A DNA stretch of 64,000 nt, taken from NCBI GenBank assembly GCA_035252015.1, contig DATFDP010000119.1, positions 1 to 64,000 of the forward strand, read 5' to 3'. Below are positions 43,592-52,239 of the stretch, in pieces. Under the pieces are notes generated by a model, which made no database searches, was not told the DNA's origin, and saw nothing but the letters and a program-made list of their open reading frames with translations. The position numbers and the translations under genes were made by a program. The number at the start of each line of letters is the position of its first letter. The first letter of the stretch is position 1. This DNA is from JAICWP01 sp035252015. Lineage in GTDB: Bacteria; Acidobacteriota; Terriglobia; Terriglobales; Acidobacteriaceae.

Positions 43592-44353
43592 ATGGTGAAG
43601 CAGATCACGCGCAGAGAGCTGCTGGGGCAATCGTTAATTGGGGCCGCAGCCTTGGGTCTGCCCCTGGCTGGGCAGACCACCGGGCAGACGGCGAAGCGTC
43701 TCAAGGTGGTGGTGGCGGGTGCGCACCCGGACGACCCTGAATCCGGCTGTGGCGGAACCATGGCCTTGTACTCTGACACGGGTCATGAAGTTTCCATTAT
43801 TTATCTGACGAGGGGAGAGGCGGGAATTCGCGGCAAGTCGGAGCAGGAGGCCGCCGCCATCCGTACCGGCGAATCGCAGAAGGCCTGCGCCATCCTGAAG
43901 GTCAAGCCGGTATTTGCCGGGCAGATTGACGGCAATACCGAAATCGATCGCGAGCGCTACGAAGCTTTCGCCAGGGTCTTGGATGCAGAACAGCCAGACA
44001 TAGTCTTTACCCATTGGCCGATTGACGCGCATCGCGACCACCGGGCCGCGTCCTTACTGGTCTATGACTCATGGCTCGCCGCCCACAAGAAGTTTGAGTT
44101 GTACTATTTCGAGGTGGAGCAGGGAACCCAAACGCAGTTGTTCCATCCGACGAACTATGTTGACATTACGAAAACGGCAGAGCGCAAACGGGCAGCATGC
44201 TTCGCCCACGCTAGCCAGCAGCCGGAGGACTGGTATCGTCTGCACGACAAGATGAACGTGTTCCGCGGCATGGAAGCTGGCTACCAGCAAGCCGAGGCAT
44301 TTGTCCGGCACTGCCAGAATCCGGCAGGACTGGAGCTTGTGACCGGCTTATGA
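43592..44353 (+). CDS. Exported PIG-L (LmbE-like) deacetylase
   Basis: A 253-residue protein with a Tat-like N-terminus (ITRRELLGQSLIGAAALGLP). PIG-L motifs AGAHPDDPESGCGGT (H45, D48 zinc ligands, D47 base) and THWPIDAHRDHRAAS. Family members de-N-acetylate sugar substrates such as GlcNAc conjugates. GGGAG precedes the ATG. The coding end runs into repeat R3 copy 3: the last residues LELVTGL are encoded by it, so the C-terminus may have been altered. Confidence 0.88.
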   Translation: MVKQITRRELLGQSLIGAAALGLPLAGQTTGQTAKRLKVVVAGAHPDDPESGCGGTMALYSDTGHEVSIIYLTRGEAGIRGKSEQEAAAIRTGESQKACAILKVKPVFAGQIDGNTEIDRERYEAFARVLDAEQPDIVFTHWPIDAHRDHRAASLLVYDSWLAAHKKFELYYFEVEQGTQTQLFHPTNYVDITKTAERKRAACFAHASQQPEDWYRLHDKMNVFRGMEAGYQQAEAFVRHCQNPAGLELVTGL

Positions 44354-44360
44354 CCGGTGA
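44337..44360 (+). repeat. 25-base repeat R3, copy 3
   Basis: TTGTGACCGGCTTATGACCG then GTGA. It agrees with 34311-34335 at 20 of the first 21 bases. It overlaps the 3' end of the PIG-L gene. Short enough that chance cannot be fully excluded. Confidence 0.35.
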
Positions 44361-44658
44361 CGGCTGAGTTCAACTTGATAGGATTTGGTATTACTGGACC
44401 GGCTGAGCCCCGTGTGGGACGAGGCTCTAGAACGAATTCACCTTAAGCACCACTCCTCTTCGGACTTCCAGAATTTGGCCTTGTATCTGCGTGAAAACAG
44501 GAACGGGGTCGCAATCGCGCCTTACCGTATCGGGACCTTTTTAGGAGAAGCGCCTTTTTGAGGAGTGCGTGCCGCGTCCAGAAAGGACTAGTGAAGGCCG
44601 CCCGAGTCTTCAAACAGAGGCCGATCCATAAGTGCCGGAGGATCTCGTTCGCCGGAGG
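44354..44658. other. Intergenic region; possible minus-strand gene tail
   Basis: 305 bases between convergent genes. On the minus strand a short in-frame stretch (about 44540-44430) reads GPDTVRRDCDPVPVF then TQIQGQILEVRRGVVLKVNS and stops at a TAG. It looks protein-like but I recognise no family. It may be the end of a lost gene. Confidence 0.3.
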
Positions 44659-45441
44659 TTACAACGGGTGTAACTCAATTGCCATCCAGACACAATCCGT
44701 GTCCGCGTAATAGCGGTGCCACGGATAACTGAAGCTGCGGTCCGCTCCCAGCTTGAAAAAAGGCTCATGGGTAAATCCAGTGGCCATAGGCACGTCTTCG
44801 TAAAGGGTGTCGGCGCGATTTTCGCGAAATTTCTGCATGCGCCCTCTGCCCAGAATTTGGGTATGCACCTCCAGAAACTGGTGCCCCGTGTGAATGCCGC
44901 AATCTGTTTCCTCGGGCGTAAACCAAAGGTTCAGTTTGAGCCGATAGTGTCGCGGCAGCGATGGGCCGGTTTTTGCAGCGATGAACGCTGTCTGAGGATC
45001 AAGTTCTACTTCTCCCACATCATCCTGGGACGAAATATACAGAGGCGTCTCGCGGGAAAACTCTGCATTACGGCGGCCATACCAGTCCCAGCGCAGCGCG
45101 ACACCTCCAAGGTTGGTGGATTTACGCACGTGGAGCAATGCCGCGGTTTCAGCTTCCTCGAGAGTGCAATTGCGAAGGATAGAGGATTTCCAGGGAAGAA
45201 TCACCCCGCGATCCTCTCCGGCCGTGTAGCGCAGGGTAGTCGTGGATAGGTTTACTACAATCGCGTCCTGAACCGGTAAATTATGCACGCCGGTCACAAG
45301 GAGGCTATCTATCCAATCGTTTGCAAAGGAAAGAGAACGAGTCTTGAATTCGGGCATAGGGCGGCTCGGGGACGTGCTGGGCGCTAAGGCCGCAACGGTC
45401 AGAATTTGGCCGGACTGCGCTAAGAAGGAACGCCGATTCAC
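44659..45441 (-). CDS. Tat-exported protein of unknown function
   Basis: A 260-residue protein. The GTG at 45441 is preferred over a TTG at 45477 because it starts directly at a Tat signal (NRRSFLAQSGQILTVAALAP). The body is beta-rich with NDWIDSLLVTGVHNLPVQDA, LALRWDWYGRRN-like and HRYYADTDCVWMAIELHP segments. No catalytic motif or family recognised. Divergent from the TPP enzyme gene across about 140 bases. Confidence 0.6.
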   Translation of the reverse strand: MNRRSFLAQSGQILTVAALAPSTSPSRPMPEFKTRSLSFANDWIDSLLVTGVHNLPVQDAIVVNLSTTTLRYTAGEDRGVILPWKSSILRNCTLEEAETAALLHVRKSTNLGGVALRWDWYGRRNAEFSRETPLYISSQDDVGEVELDPQTAFIAAKTGPSLPRHYRLKLNLWFTPEETDCGIHTGHQFLEVHTQILGRGRMQKFRENRADTLYEDVPMATGFTHEPFFKLGADRSFSYPWHRYYADTDCVWMAIELHPL

Positions 45442-45581
45442 TGGTAACCCCGTTCTAAAGCGCGTCGGATTATACAACCACGCGGGCTGACATTACACAC
45501 AGTCGCCAACATCCGTTTTTATGCGCTCGCATTTTTATGCAAGAGTAGAATGTACGGCGAAATCGAACGAGGAGGGCGTAT

Positions 45582-47444
45582 ATGCGGCTCACGGTTGGGC
45601 AGGTGATCGGAAAAGCTCTGAAGTCATATGGCGTCCCCTATGTCACGGGGCTGCCCGGACACGGTAATTGGAGCGTGATCGATGCTTTCAACGATCCTGT
45701 ATCGAAGCTGCCGTTTATCCAGGTGATGCACGAGCAGAGCGCCGTCCACATCGCCGACGCGCACTACCGGGTTACCGGCCAGCCGATCGCCGCTTGCACA
45801 TCAATCGGGCCGGGCGCAACCAATACCATCATCGGGCTCGCCACCGCGTACTGTGATTCGACAGCCCTGCTTCTCATCACCGGCAGCGCCGCCACTCATA
45901 TGCGTGGACACGGTGTGATGCAGGAACTCGATCGTTTCGCATCGCCTGATTTTCCGCATATCGTAGCCCCCGTCACCAAGCGCACCTTTGACGTAATCCG
46001 CGCGGATGAGGTGCCTTTCGTAATGCATCGCGCCTGGAACGCAATGCTGACCGGCCGCCCAGCTCCAGTGCATATGGGGTTACCTCTCGACGTCCAGGTC
46101 GAAACCACTGACATTGATGTTGCGGATCTAGACCGACGTCTTCCGGTAGGCAAACCCCGGGCCGAGGCGCGGGCAATTGAAGCTGCCATCCAATTGTTGC
46201 TCGATGCCAAGCGCCCCTGCATCGTGGTTGGCGGTGGCGCAATTACCTCGAATGCCACCCCGGAACTGACACAACTCGCGGAGAAACTGGGTATTCCGGT
46301 GGTGTTCACCTGGAATGGCAAAGGCGCAATTGCGGAGGACAACCCGCTGTGCGCCGGCACCGCAGGGTGGCCGGGATCCCTGCCGGGAAATAAGACTGCA
46401 GCCAACGCTGATGTGGTTATGTCGTTAGGTTGCCGCTTCACCGATTGGTCCGCATCGTCCTATCGCAAAGGAGTCACCTTCTCAATCCCCGATGGCAAGC
46501 TTATCCAGGTGGACATTGACCCGCGCGAGATCGGAAAAAACTATCCTGCAGAAGTAGGAATCGCGGCCGATTGCAAGCTCGTTTTGGCCGATATGCTGGG
46601 CGGCATTTCCGGCGAGCAGGCGCGCAAAGCGCGCGAATCAAGAGCCTTCTATCTCAACGGAGTTGAAGCACTGAAGAAAGAGTGGGAGGAGAAACTGGAA
46701 CGCCGCCGCTCCTACAATGGCATGCCGACCACAATGCTGCGCACCCTGCGGGAGCTGCGCAAGGTGCTTCCCCGAGAGGGAATTGTGACCGTGGGATCGG
46801 GGCATCCGCAGAGCACCACCAAACAGGCTTTTCCAGTCTACGAACCGCGAACCCACATCACCTCAGGTTCATTTTCTTCAATGGGCTTTGCTCTTCCTGC
46901 CGCGATCGGCGCCAAACTTGCCAAGCCTGACACACCCGTCGTGTGCATCATTGGAGATGGCGACTTCATGATGTGCGTCCAGGAACTCGCCATCTGTGCC
47001 ATGTATGATATCCCGGTGGTGTTCCTGATTTTAAACAACTCAGGCTATATTTCCATACGTGATGGCCAGAATCATCTCATCGGCCGGCAGATCGGGTCTG
47101 AGTTCAACTATCAGGTTCCCGACGGCAAGGCTTATTCGGTGGATTTTGCAGCCTTGGCCAAGTCATTCGGCTTCGAGGTTGCGGCAAAGGTACAAGCGGT
47201 GGACGATATCGGCTCAACCCTCAAGCGTGCGCTGGATAGCCAATCGCCTGCTGTGATTGATGTGCCGATTACACGTGATGTCTCCGTAGCCGCAGCCGAG
47301 GTTGTTGGCTGGTGGGATTTTCCCGTACTGCCCACCGCCTCCGACGCAGTCAAAGCGGATTACAGGTCAGGGTATGCTGCCGAACAGCATCGCTGGCCGG
47401 CCAGCAAGGCGCCGCTGCAGGAGCCGGCGTCGGCTACCGGCTAA
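45582..47444 (+). CDS. Thiamine-pyrophosphate enzyme, acetolactate-synthase-like
   Basis: A 620-residue protein with the three-domain architecture of the POX/AHAS family: PYR domain with E51 in VMHEQSAVHIADAHYR, a central Rossmann-like domain, and PP domain with GDGDFMMCVQELAICA (G458-D459-G460) followed by ILNNSGYIS for TPP-Mg. It decarboxylates or ligates a 2-keto acid. No acetolactate-synthase small subunit is nearby and the downstream HisD-type and lactonase genes point to carbohydrate or sulfonate catabolism, so the specific reaction is unknown. GAGGAGG lies before the ATG. Confidence 0.88.
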   Translation: MRLTVGQVIGKALKSYGVPYVTGLPGHGNWSVIDAFNDPVSKLPFIQVMHEQSAVHIADAHYRVTGQPIAACTSIGPGATNTIIGLATAYCDSTALLLITGSAATHMRGHGVMQELDRFASPDFPHIVAPVTKRTFDVIRADEVPFVMHRAWNAMLTGRPAPVHMGLPLDVQVETTDIDVADLDRRLPVGKPRAEARAIEAAIQLLLDAKRPCIVVGGGAITSNATPELTQLAEKLGIPVVFTWNGKGAIAEDNPLCAGTAGWPGSLPGNKTAANADVVMSLGCRFTDWSASSYRKGVTFSIPDGKLIQVDIDPREIGKNYPAEVGIAADCKLVLADMLGGISGEQARKARESRAFYLNGVEALKKEWEEKLERRRSYNGMPTTMLRTLRELRKVLPREGIVTVGSGHPQSTTKQAFPVYEPRTHITSGSFSSMGFALPAAIGAKLAKPDTPVVCIIGDGDFMMCVQELAICAMYDIPVVFLILNNSGYISIRDGQNHLIGRQIGSEFNYQVPDGKAYSVDFAALAKSFGFEVAAKVQAVDDIGSTLKRALDSQSPAVIDVPITRDVSVAAAEVVGWWDFPVLPTASDAVKADYRSGYAAEQHRWPASKAPLQEPASATG

Positions 47445-47480
47445 CCTCACTGCATGGTTCAGATTGCAAAGGAGGCTCAT

Positions 47481-48800
47481 ATGCCACGCTATCTGAAAAA
47501 GGGCCGCACACCTGAGCAGAATGCCGCTGAAGCAGAGAAGGTTCGCCAAACCGTAGCCGCCATACTGGCCGATGTAGAAAGCCGCGGCGAGACTGCTCTT
47601 CGGGAGATCTCAGAGAAGTTTGACAAATGGAATCCACCGTCGTTTCGCCTTTCAGAGCGCGAGATCGAGGGTTGCCTGGCGCAACTTACCACCCAGAACC
47701 TCGAGGACATCAAGTTTGCGCAGACGCAAATACGAAACTTTGCACAAGCGCAACGCGCTTCCCTTACTGACCTCGAGATCGAACCCCTGCCGGGAGTCGT
47801 TCTGGGGCATAAGAACATACCGGTTGAATCCGTCGGCTGCTACGTTCCCGGTGGGAAGTATCCGCTGGTAGCTTCCGCCCACATGAGCGTAGTCACCGCG
47901 AAAGTGGCAGGCGTGCCGCGGGTGATTGCGGCCTCGCCTCCTTTCCGCGGTCAACCGAGTGCTGCGATAGTTGCGGCCATGCACCTGGGCGGCGCGGACG
48001 AAATTTACTGCATGGGTGGTGTTCAGGCCATTGCCGCGATGGCGTTTGGCGCCGCGAGTATTGCTCCTGTGTCCATGGTTGTAGGACCGGGGAACGCATA
48101 CGTTGCCGAGGCCAAGCGTCAGTTCTTTGGCCGCGTAGGAATTGACTTGGTAGCTGGACCCACTGAAACGCTCATTATTGCGGATGACACTGCAGATGGC
48201 GAGATCTGCGCTACCGATCTCCTGGGCCAGGCCGAGCACGGCTTCAACACGCCGGCCATTCTCCTCACCACCTCGAAGAAGCTCGCCCAGAACACTCTCT
48301 CCGAGGTAGAGCGGTTGCTGCCTAAGCTGCCGACCGCGGAGTTTGCCTCGGTCTCCTGGCGTGACTACGGGCAGGTGATAGTCTGTGACTCCGATGAGGA
48401 AATGGTGCGCGAGGCCGATCGAATCGCCTCCGAACACGTGCAGGTGATGACCCAGAATCCAGACTATTTTCTTCACAATATGAAGAACTATGGTGCGTTG
48501 TTTCTCGGCGCACGCACAAATGTGGCATACGGGGACAAGGTAATTGGCACAAACCATACGCTTCCAACCGGCAAGGCGGCCCGCTACACCGGCGGCCTGT
48601 GGGTGGGCAAGTTCCTTAAGACCTGCACGTATCAGAGGGTGCTCACGGACGAAGCCTCGGCCATGATTGGCGAGTACTGCTCCCGCTTGTGCATGCTGGA
48701 GGGCTTTTTCGCGCACGCCGAACAGGCGAACATCAGGGTACGTCGTTACGGCGGACGCACCGCCACTAGTGCCGCCGCGGCAGATCCGCGCTGCGCCTAG
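47481..48800 (+). CDS. Histidinol dehydrogenase-family NAD-dependent dehydrogenase
   Basis: A 439-residue protein. The ATG at 47481 has GGAGG five bases upstream; a start at 47454 is less good. HisD-fold features: ESVGCYVPGGKYPLVASAHM, VVGPGNAYVAEAKRQ, DLLGQAEHGFNTPA (zinc Gln/His), catalytic E318-H319 in ASEHVQVMT and TNHTLPTGKAARYTGGLW. The GGKYPLVASAHMSVV motif and MPRYLKK start resemble sulfopropanediol dehydrogenase (HpsN)-type paralogues rather than biosynthetic HisD, and no other his gene is near. Likely oxidises a polyol to an acid in two steps; substrate open. Confidence 0.85.
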   Translation: MPRYLKKGRTPEQNAAEAEKVRQTVAAILADVESRGETALREISEKFDKWNPPSFRLSEREIEGCLAQLTTQNLEDIKFAQTQIRNFAQAQRASLTDLEIEPLPGVVLGHKNIPVESVGCYVPGGKYPLVASAHMSVVTAKVAGVPRVIAASPPFRGQPSAAIVAAMHLGGADEIYCMGGVQAIAAMAFGAASIAPVSMVVGPGNAYVAEAKRQFFGRVGIDLVAGPTETLIIADDTADGEICATDLLGQAEHGFNTPAILLTTSKKLAQNTLSEVERLLPKLPTAEFASVSWRDYGQVIVCDSDEEMVREADRIASEHVQVMTQNPDYFLHNMKNYGALFLGARTNVAYGDKVIGTNHTLPTGKAARYTGGLWVGKFLKTCTYQRVLTDEASAMIGEYCSRLCMLEGFFAHAEQANIRVRRYGGRTATSAAAADPRCA

Positions 48801-48838
48801 CGTGTTCAATTACACTACCGGCTTGACGGGAGAGGCGA

Positions 48839-49873
48839 ATGCTGAGACGCACATTCATGCAGGTCACGGCCGGCGCCGCAACGGCGCTGGCGCTGGAACC
48901 GCGGGTGAAGGCCGATGGGCAAGAAAGCAAAACTCCGGTGGCTTATCCCGATGCGGCGGTGGAGGTGGTTGATCCGCGCTTCGCGAAGTACAAGGTCAAC
49001 AATGCCGCGGTCGAGCGCCTCTACACCGGGGCACGATGGGCGGAAGGTCCCGTGTGGTTTGGCGATGGACGCTACCTCGTCTTCAGCGACATCCCTAATA
49101 ACCGAATGTTACGTTGGCTCGAGGACACCGGTGAGGTTAGCGTCTTCCGCACCCCGTCAAACTACAGCAACGGCAACACTCGCGACCGGCAAGGAAGGCT
49201 GATCACCTGTGAGCATGACGCCCGCCGAGTAACGCGCACCGAACACGACGGCACAATCACGGTCCTTATCGACCAGTTTGAGGGCAAGAAGCTCAACGCG
49301 CCTAACGACGTGGTGGTCCATTCTGACGGGGCCATTTGGTTCAGCGATCCTGGGTATGGCATCATGTCGAACTATGAGGGCCACAAGGCGGCCTTCGAAC
49401 TGCCGGCCAATGTTTACCGTCTCGACCCACAAACACGCAAAGCAACCGTGGTTGCCAGCGGCATGGATAAACCTAATGGCCTCTGCTTCTCCCCTGACGA
49501 GAAGCGGCTCTACATAGTAGATACGGGAGTTCCAAAGCACCCCGGCGACCCTCATCCCATTTTCGTCTACGACGTTGGGGATGGGGTACGCCTGACAAAT
49601 AAGAGGCTGTTCGTGAATATGGCTCCGGGAACGTCTGATGGCATCCGTTGCGATGTGGACGGGAACGTTTGGTCGGCCGCGGGGTGGGCAGGCGAGGGCT
49701 ATAACGGGGTACACGTGTTAGCGCCCGACGGCACGCTGATCGGAAAAATCCATCTGCCGGAAACCTGCGCCAACCTGTGCTTCGGCGGCTCCAAAAGGAA
49801 CAGATTGTTTATGGCTGCGAGCCAATCGCTGTACGCGGTTTATGTCGAAACCCAGGGTGTCCAAACACCCTGA
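48839..49873 (+). CDS. Tat-exported SMP-30/gluconolactonase-like protein
   Basis: A 344-residue protein with a Tat-type start (MLRRTFMQVTAGAATALALE). Six-bladed propeller of the SMP-30/GNL family: ARWAEGPVWFGDGRYLVFSD (metal Glu), LNAPNDVVVHSDGAIWFSDP (Asn), MDKPNGLCFSPDEKRLYIVD (Asn/Asp) and GIRCDVDGNVWSAA. It would hydrolyse a sugar lactone outside the cytoplasm. GGGAGAGG precedes the ATG. It lies 38 bases after the HisD-type gene and so ends a three-gene operon with it and the TPP enzyme. Confidence 0.9.
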   Translation: MLRRTFMQVTAGAATALALEPRVKADGQESKTPVAYPDAAVEVVDPRFAKYKVNNAAVERLYTGARWAEGPVWFGDGRYLVFSDIPNNRMLRWLEDTGEVSVFRTPSNYSNGNTRDRQGRLITCEHDARRVTRTEHDGTITVLIDQFEGKKLNAPNDVVVHSDGAIWFSDPGYGIMSNYEGHKAAFELPANVYRLDPQTRKATVVASGMDKPNGLCFSPDEKRLYIVDTGVPKHPGDPHPIFVYDVGDGVRLTNKRLFVNMAPGTSDGIRCDVDGNVWSAAGWAGEGYNGVHVLAPDGTLIGKIHLPETCANLCFGGSKRNRLFMAASQSLYAVYVETQGVQTP

Positions 49874-50006
49874 CCAAAAGCGAACAGGCTGTGACTAATG
49901 TTCATTGCCAGCCATACCGCGGTACAACTCGGGAATGTACACACGTGACCGCTACTGGCACCGAAGAGCCATACCGCAGCCTCCTCCCAATCCCTAACAT
50001 CGCAGT

Positions 50007-50249
50007 ATGTCTGAGCAAGAGATCCGAGAAGAGTTGCTGCATTTGCTGGTTAGTCGCTACGAACAGCAGCGCGACCAGTACTTGACGTTGTCGAAGCAAA
50101 CTGTTGATTGCTCCTCTGCCCGCTGGGCGATCGCCGAGTTGAGGAACGAAGGTCTGGTGGAAGAGCAAGTCCGAGGGGTGATTCGGCTGACTGCGCTGGG
50201 CTACATGAAGTACCGGAGCGCACCGCTTTCCTACGCTGACGCGGTCTAA
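50007..50249 (+). CDS. Small winged-helix-like protein
   Basis: An 80-residue protein. MSEQEIREELLHLLVSRYEQ opens an N-terminal helix; SSARWAIAELRNEGLVEEQV plus RGVIRLTALGYMKY has the helix-turn-helix plus wing pattern of MarR/PadR-like winged helices. No effector domain. No ribosome site is visible. It might be a small DNA-binding regulator, but no target is evident. Confidence 0.5.
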   Translation: MSEQEIREELLHLLVSRYEQQRDQYLTLSKQTVDCSSARWAIAELRNEGLVEEQVRGVIRLTALGYMKYRSAPLSYADAV

Positions 50250-50360
50250 CCGTTGTAGGCGAGGCGCAAGGCTCCAACACCTTCGGGTTCCTCTTCCCGC
50301 GGCGTACATGTTCGTTAGTAATCTGCCCTGATTTATTGATTCCATAGCATATTGCTACCC

Positions 50361-50690
50361 ATGAGCTCCCCCTTCCGGCCGGCGCGGGGCATCCCAAAAC
50401 TGCCATTCGATGGCATGCCTTCAGCCACCATCCGCTTCGGCGATGGGCAGCGTTCATCCGCCAGGGTCCAGACCATCTCCGCTAGAGGCGGACTGCTGCG
50501 CGTGCTAAAACCGCTCAACCCGGGAGCCGTGGTGGAACTGATGTTTTCGACTCACGTCGGACCCATACTGGCTATGGCTGAACTCCTCAGCCCACGTGCA
50601 GCCTCCCCGATCGGTTTGCAGCCATTTCGCTTCATCACTATTGAGCGTTCCGAGCTGCGAACCCTTCGCGCGGCCATGGCACCGTCGTAG
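50361..50690 (+). CDS. PilZ-like domain protein
   Basis: A 109-residue protein from the ATG at 50361. The sequence runs as a short beta barrel: MPSATIRFGDGQRSSARVQT followed by ISARGGLLRVLKPLNPGAVV, where S-x-x-G-G-L-L takes the place of the PilZ D-x-S-x-x-G-x motif, then VELMFSTHVGPILAMAELL and LQPFRFITI. The Arg motif for c-di-GMP is not clear, so nucleotide binding is doubtful. Solitary gene before the metallophosphoesterase. Confidence 0.55.
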   Translation: MSSPFRPARGIPKLPFDGMPSATIRFGDGQRSSARVQTISARGGLLRVLKPLNPGAVVELMFSTHVGPILAMAELLSPRAASPIGLQPFRFITIERSELRTLRAAMAPS

Positions 50691-50834
50691 TACAGGCGAA
50701 ATGCCATTTTGTTACGCATCGGTTAATAAATCATGAATTTGCGGTGACTACCCACTGTTACCAAAGATGGTCTCCTTTGCCTTTTGCCTGCCACGATTCA
50801 TCATGCTGTAACACAAGCTGTGTATATAGAAAGC

Positions 50835-51644
50835 ATGAGTGCTCCGTGTTTCGACACGGTGATCCTCTCCGATCTGCACCTGGGGTCGGAAGTAAGCCGT
50901 GCGCAAGCCGCGCTGGCCATGCTGCAGGAAAACTGCTTCCGGCGGCTCGTCCTGCTGGGCGACATTTTTTGCGATCTGAACTTCCGCCGCTTAAAGAAGG
51001 AGCACTGGCAATTTCTCTCGTATATCCGCAAGCTTTCCAATCCCAAACGCCACGTTGAAGTGGTATGGGTGGAAGGCAATCACGACCAGGGCCTCTCGCA
51101 GGTTATGTCGCACCTGGTAGGGGTGGAGGTTTACCAGGAATACGAGTGGAGCTTTCGGGGCATTCGGCACCTGGCCATTCACGGCCACCAGTTTGATCGG
51201 TTCACGATCAATAACCTGGGGCTTAGCCGAATTCTTACCACATTTTTTCTGGCGCTGCAAAAGCTCGATTCCCGCCGCCAGGATACGGTACGCTTACTGG
51301 AACGCCTGGACACCAAATGGCTGCGCCTGACCAGCAAAGTGGCGAACGGAGCCTTGGCCCACGCCCGGGAACGCCAGGCGCAGCGCGTTTTCTGCGGCCA
51401 TACCCACGAGCCTATGCGGCGGGAAGAGGATGGCATTGAGTACTTCAACACCGGCTGCTGGACCCAGCCCAAAGCAACCTACGTCACCATTGATGAGGAA
51501 GGAGTGCAACTCCGTGAATACTGCGAGCGAATTGACGATTGTTATCCCGGCGAAGAACGAAGCGGCCTTGTTGCCGCGGCTGCTGACTTCGCTAACCGCG
51601 CAGGACTACCCGAAGATGCGGAATACGAAAGTGTACCTGGCTGA
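50835..51644 (+). CDS. Metallophosphoesterase, UDP-2,3-diacylglucosamine diphosphatase-like
   Basis: A 269-residue protein. The ATG at 50835 begins just before the first motif; an ATG at 50784 is in frame. Complete calcineurin-type signature: ILSDLHLGSE, LLGDIFCD, VEGNHDQG, AIHGHQFD and FCGHTHEP. This order and spacing is that of LpxH/YbbF-type UDP-2,3-diacylglucosamine hydrolases and their relatives. It may act in lipid A or another envelope phosphoester pathway. The last 43 codons overlap the following glycosyltransferase gene in another frame. Confidence 0.83.
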   Translation: MSAPCFDTVILSDLHLGSEVSRAQAALAMLQENCFRRLVLLGDIFCDLNFRRLKKEHWQFLSYIRKLSNPKRHVEVVWVEGNHDQGLSQVMSHLVGVEVYQEYEWSFRGIRHLAIHGHQFDRFTINNLGLSRILTTFFLALQKLDSRRQDTVRLLERLDTKWLRLTSKVANGALAHARERQAQRVFCGHTHEPMRREEDGIEYFNTGCWTQPKATYVTIDEEGVQLREYCERIDDCYPGEERSGLVAAAADFANRAGLPEDAEYESVPG

Positions 51645-52239
51645 CGCCGGCTCCACGGACGGCACGCCGGAAATAGCCCGCAGCTTTGCCGGCCGGCTCG
51701 ACATCGAAGTTATTCCCGGCGGCCTGCCCGCCACCGGCAGAAACAATGGCGCACGGCTAGCGATGACGCCTTATGTGCTGTTCATTGATGCCGATATTGA
51801 ACTCGCGGACCGCAGCCTGGTGCGGCGAGCGGTGGAGAAGATGCGACGTGAGCAACTGCATTGCTTGACCACCAACATCTCCTGTCCTCTCGGCAGCTCG
51901 GTAGACCGATTTCTCTACGCGGCCAACAACGTCATGCAGCGCCTGTCGCGCCTTACCAAGCCCTTCAGCACGGGTATGTTCATGCTGCTTGACCGGGCCC
52001 GTTTTGCTGAATTAGGGGGCTTTCACGAGGGCGCCCTCTTTGCCGAAGATTACATGCTGAGCAAGCAGGTGGCGCGCAACAAATTCGCCATCGTGCGCGG
52101 CAATGTTGTTACCACCAATCGGCGCTTCCGCAAAATGGGACACTTCCGCATTGTGCGTCTGTTTCTGCGCACCGCCCTGAACACCTGGAACGACAGCTTC
52201 TTCTTACGCGACCACAAGTACTGGCACTCGGAAGCCTAG
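51514..52239 (+). CDS. Family 2 glycosyltransferase
   Basis: A 241-residue protein. The frame is open from 51430, but the GT-A fold starts at ELTIVIPAKNEAALLPRLL, so the GTG at 51514 (AAGGAG about 9 bases upstream) is preferred. Signatures: YLADAGSTDGTPEIARSF, FIDADIELAD (the DxD metal motif) and ALFAEDYMLSKQVARN (catalytic ED). The C-terminal half has a hydrophobic amphipathic segment, so it may sit at the membrane. It overlaps the metallophosphoesterase gene by 131 bases. Convergent with the GH1 gene, overlapping it at the stop codons. Confidence 0.85.
   Translation: MNTASELTIVIPAKNEAALLPRLLTSLTAQDYPKMRNTKVYLADAGSTDGTPEIARSFAGRLDIEVIPGGLPATGRNNGARLAMTPYVLFIDADIELADRSLVRRAVEKMRREQLHCLTTNISCPLGSSVDRFLYAANNVMQRLSRLTKPFSTGMFMLLDRARFAELGGFHEGALFAEDYMLSKQVARNKFAIVRGNVVTTNRRFRKMGHFRIVRLFLRTALNTWNDSFFLRDHKYWHSEA

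Noticed and set aside
45582..47444. Sulfoacetaldehyde acetyltransferase (Xsc) for the TPP enzyme
   Set aside because: N-terminal motifs (LPGHGNWSVIDAF, HEQSAVHIADA) do not resemble those I recall for Xsc; left as acetolactate-synthase-like.
47652..48809. 385-codon open frame on the minus strand
   Set aside because: Antisense to the HisD-family gene, which has all family motifs.
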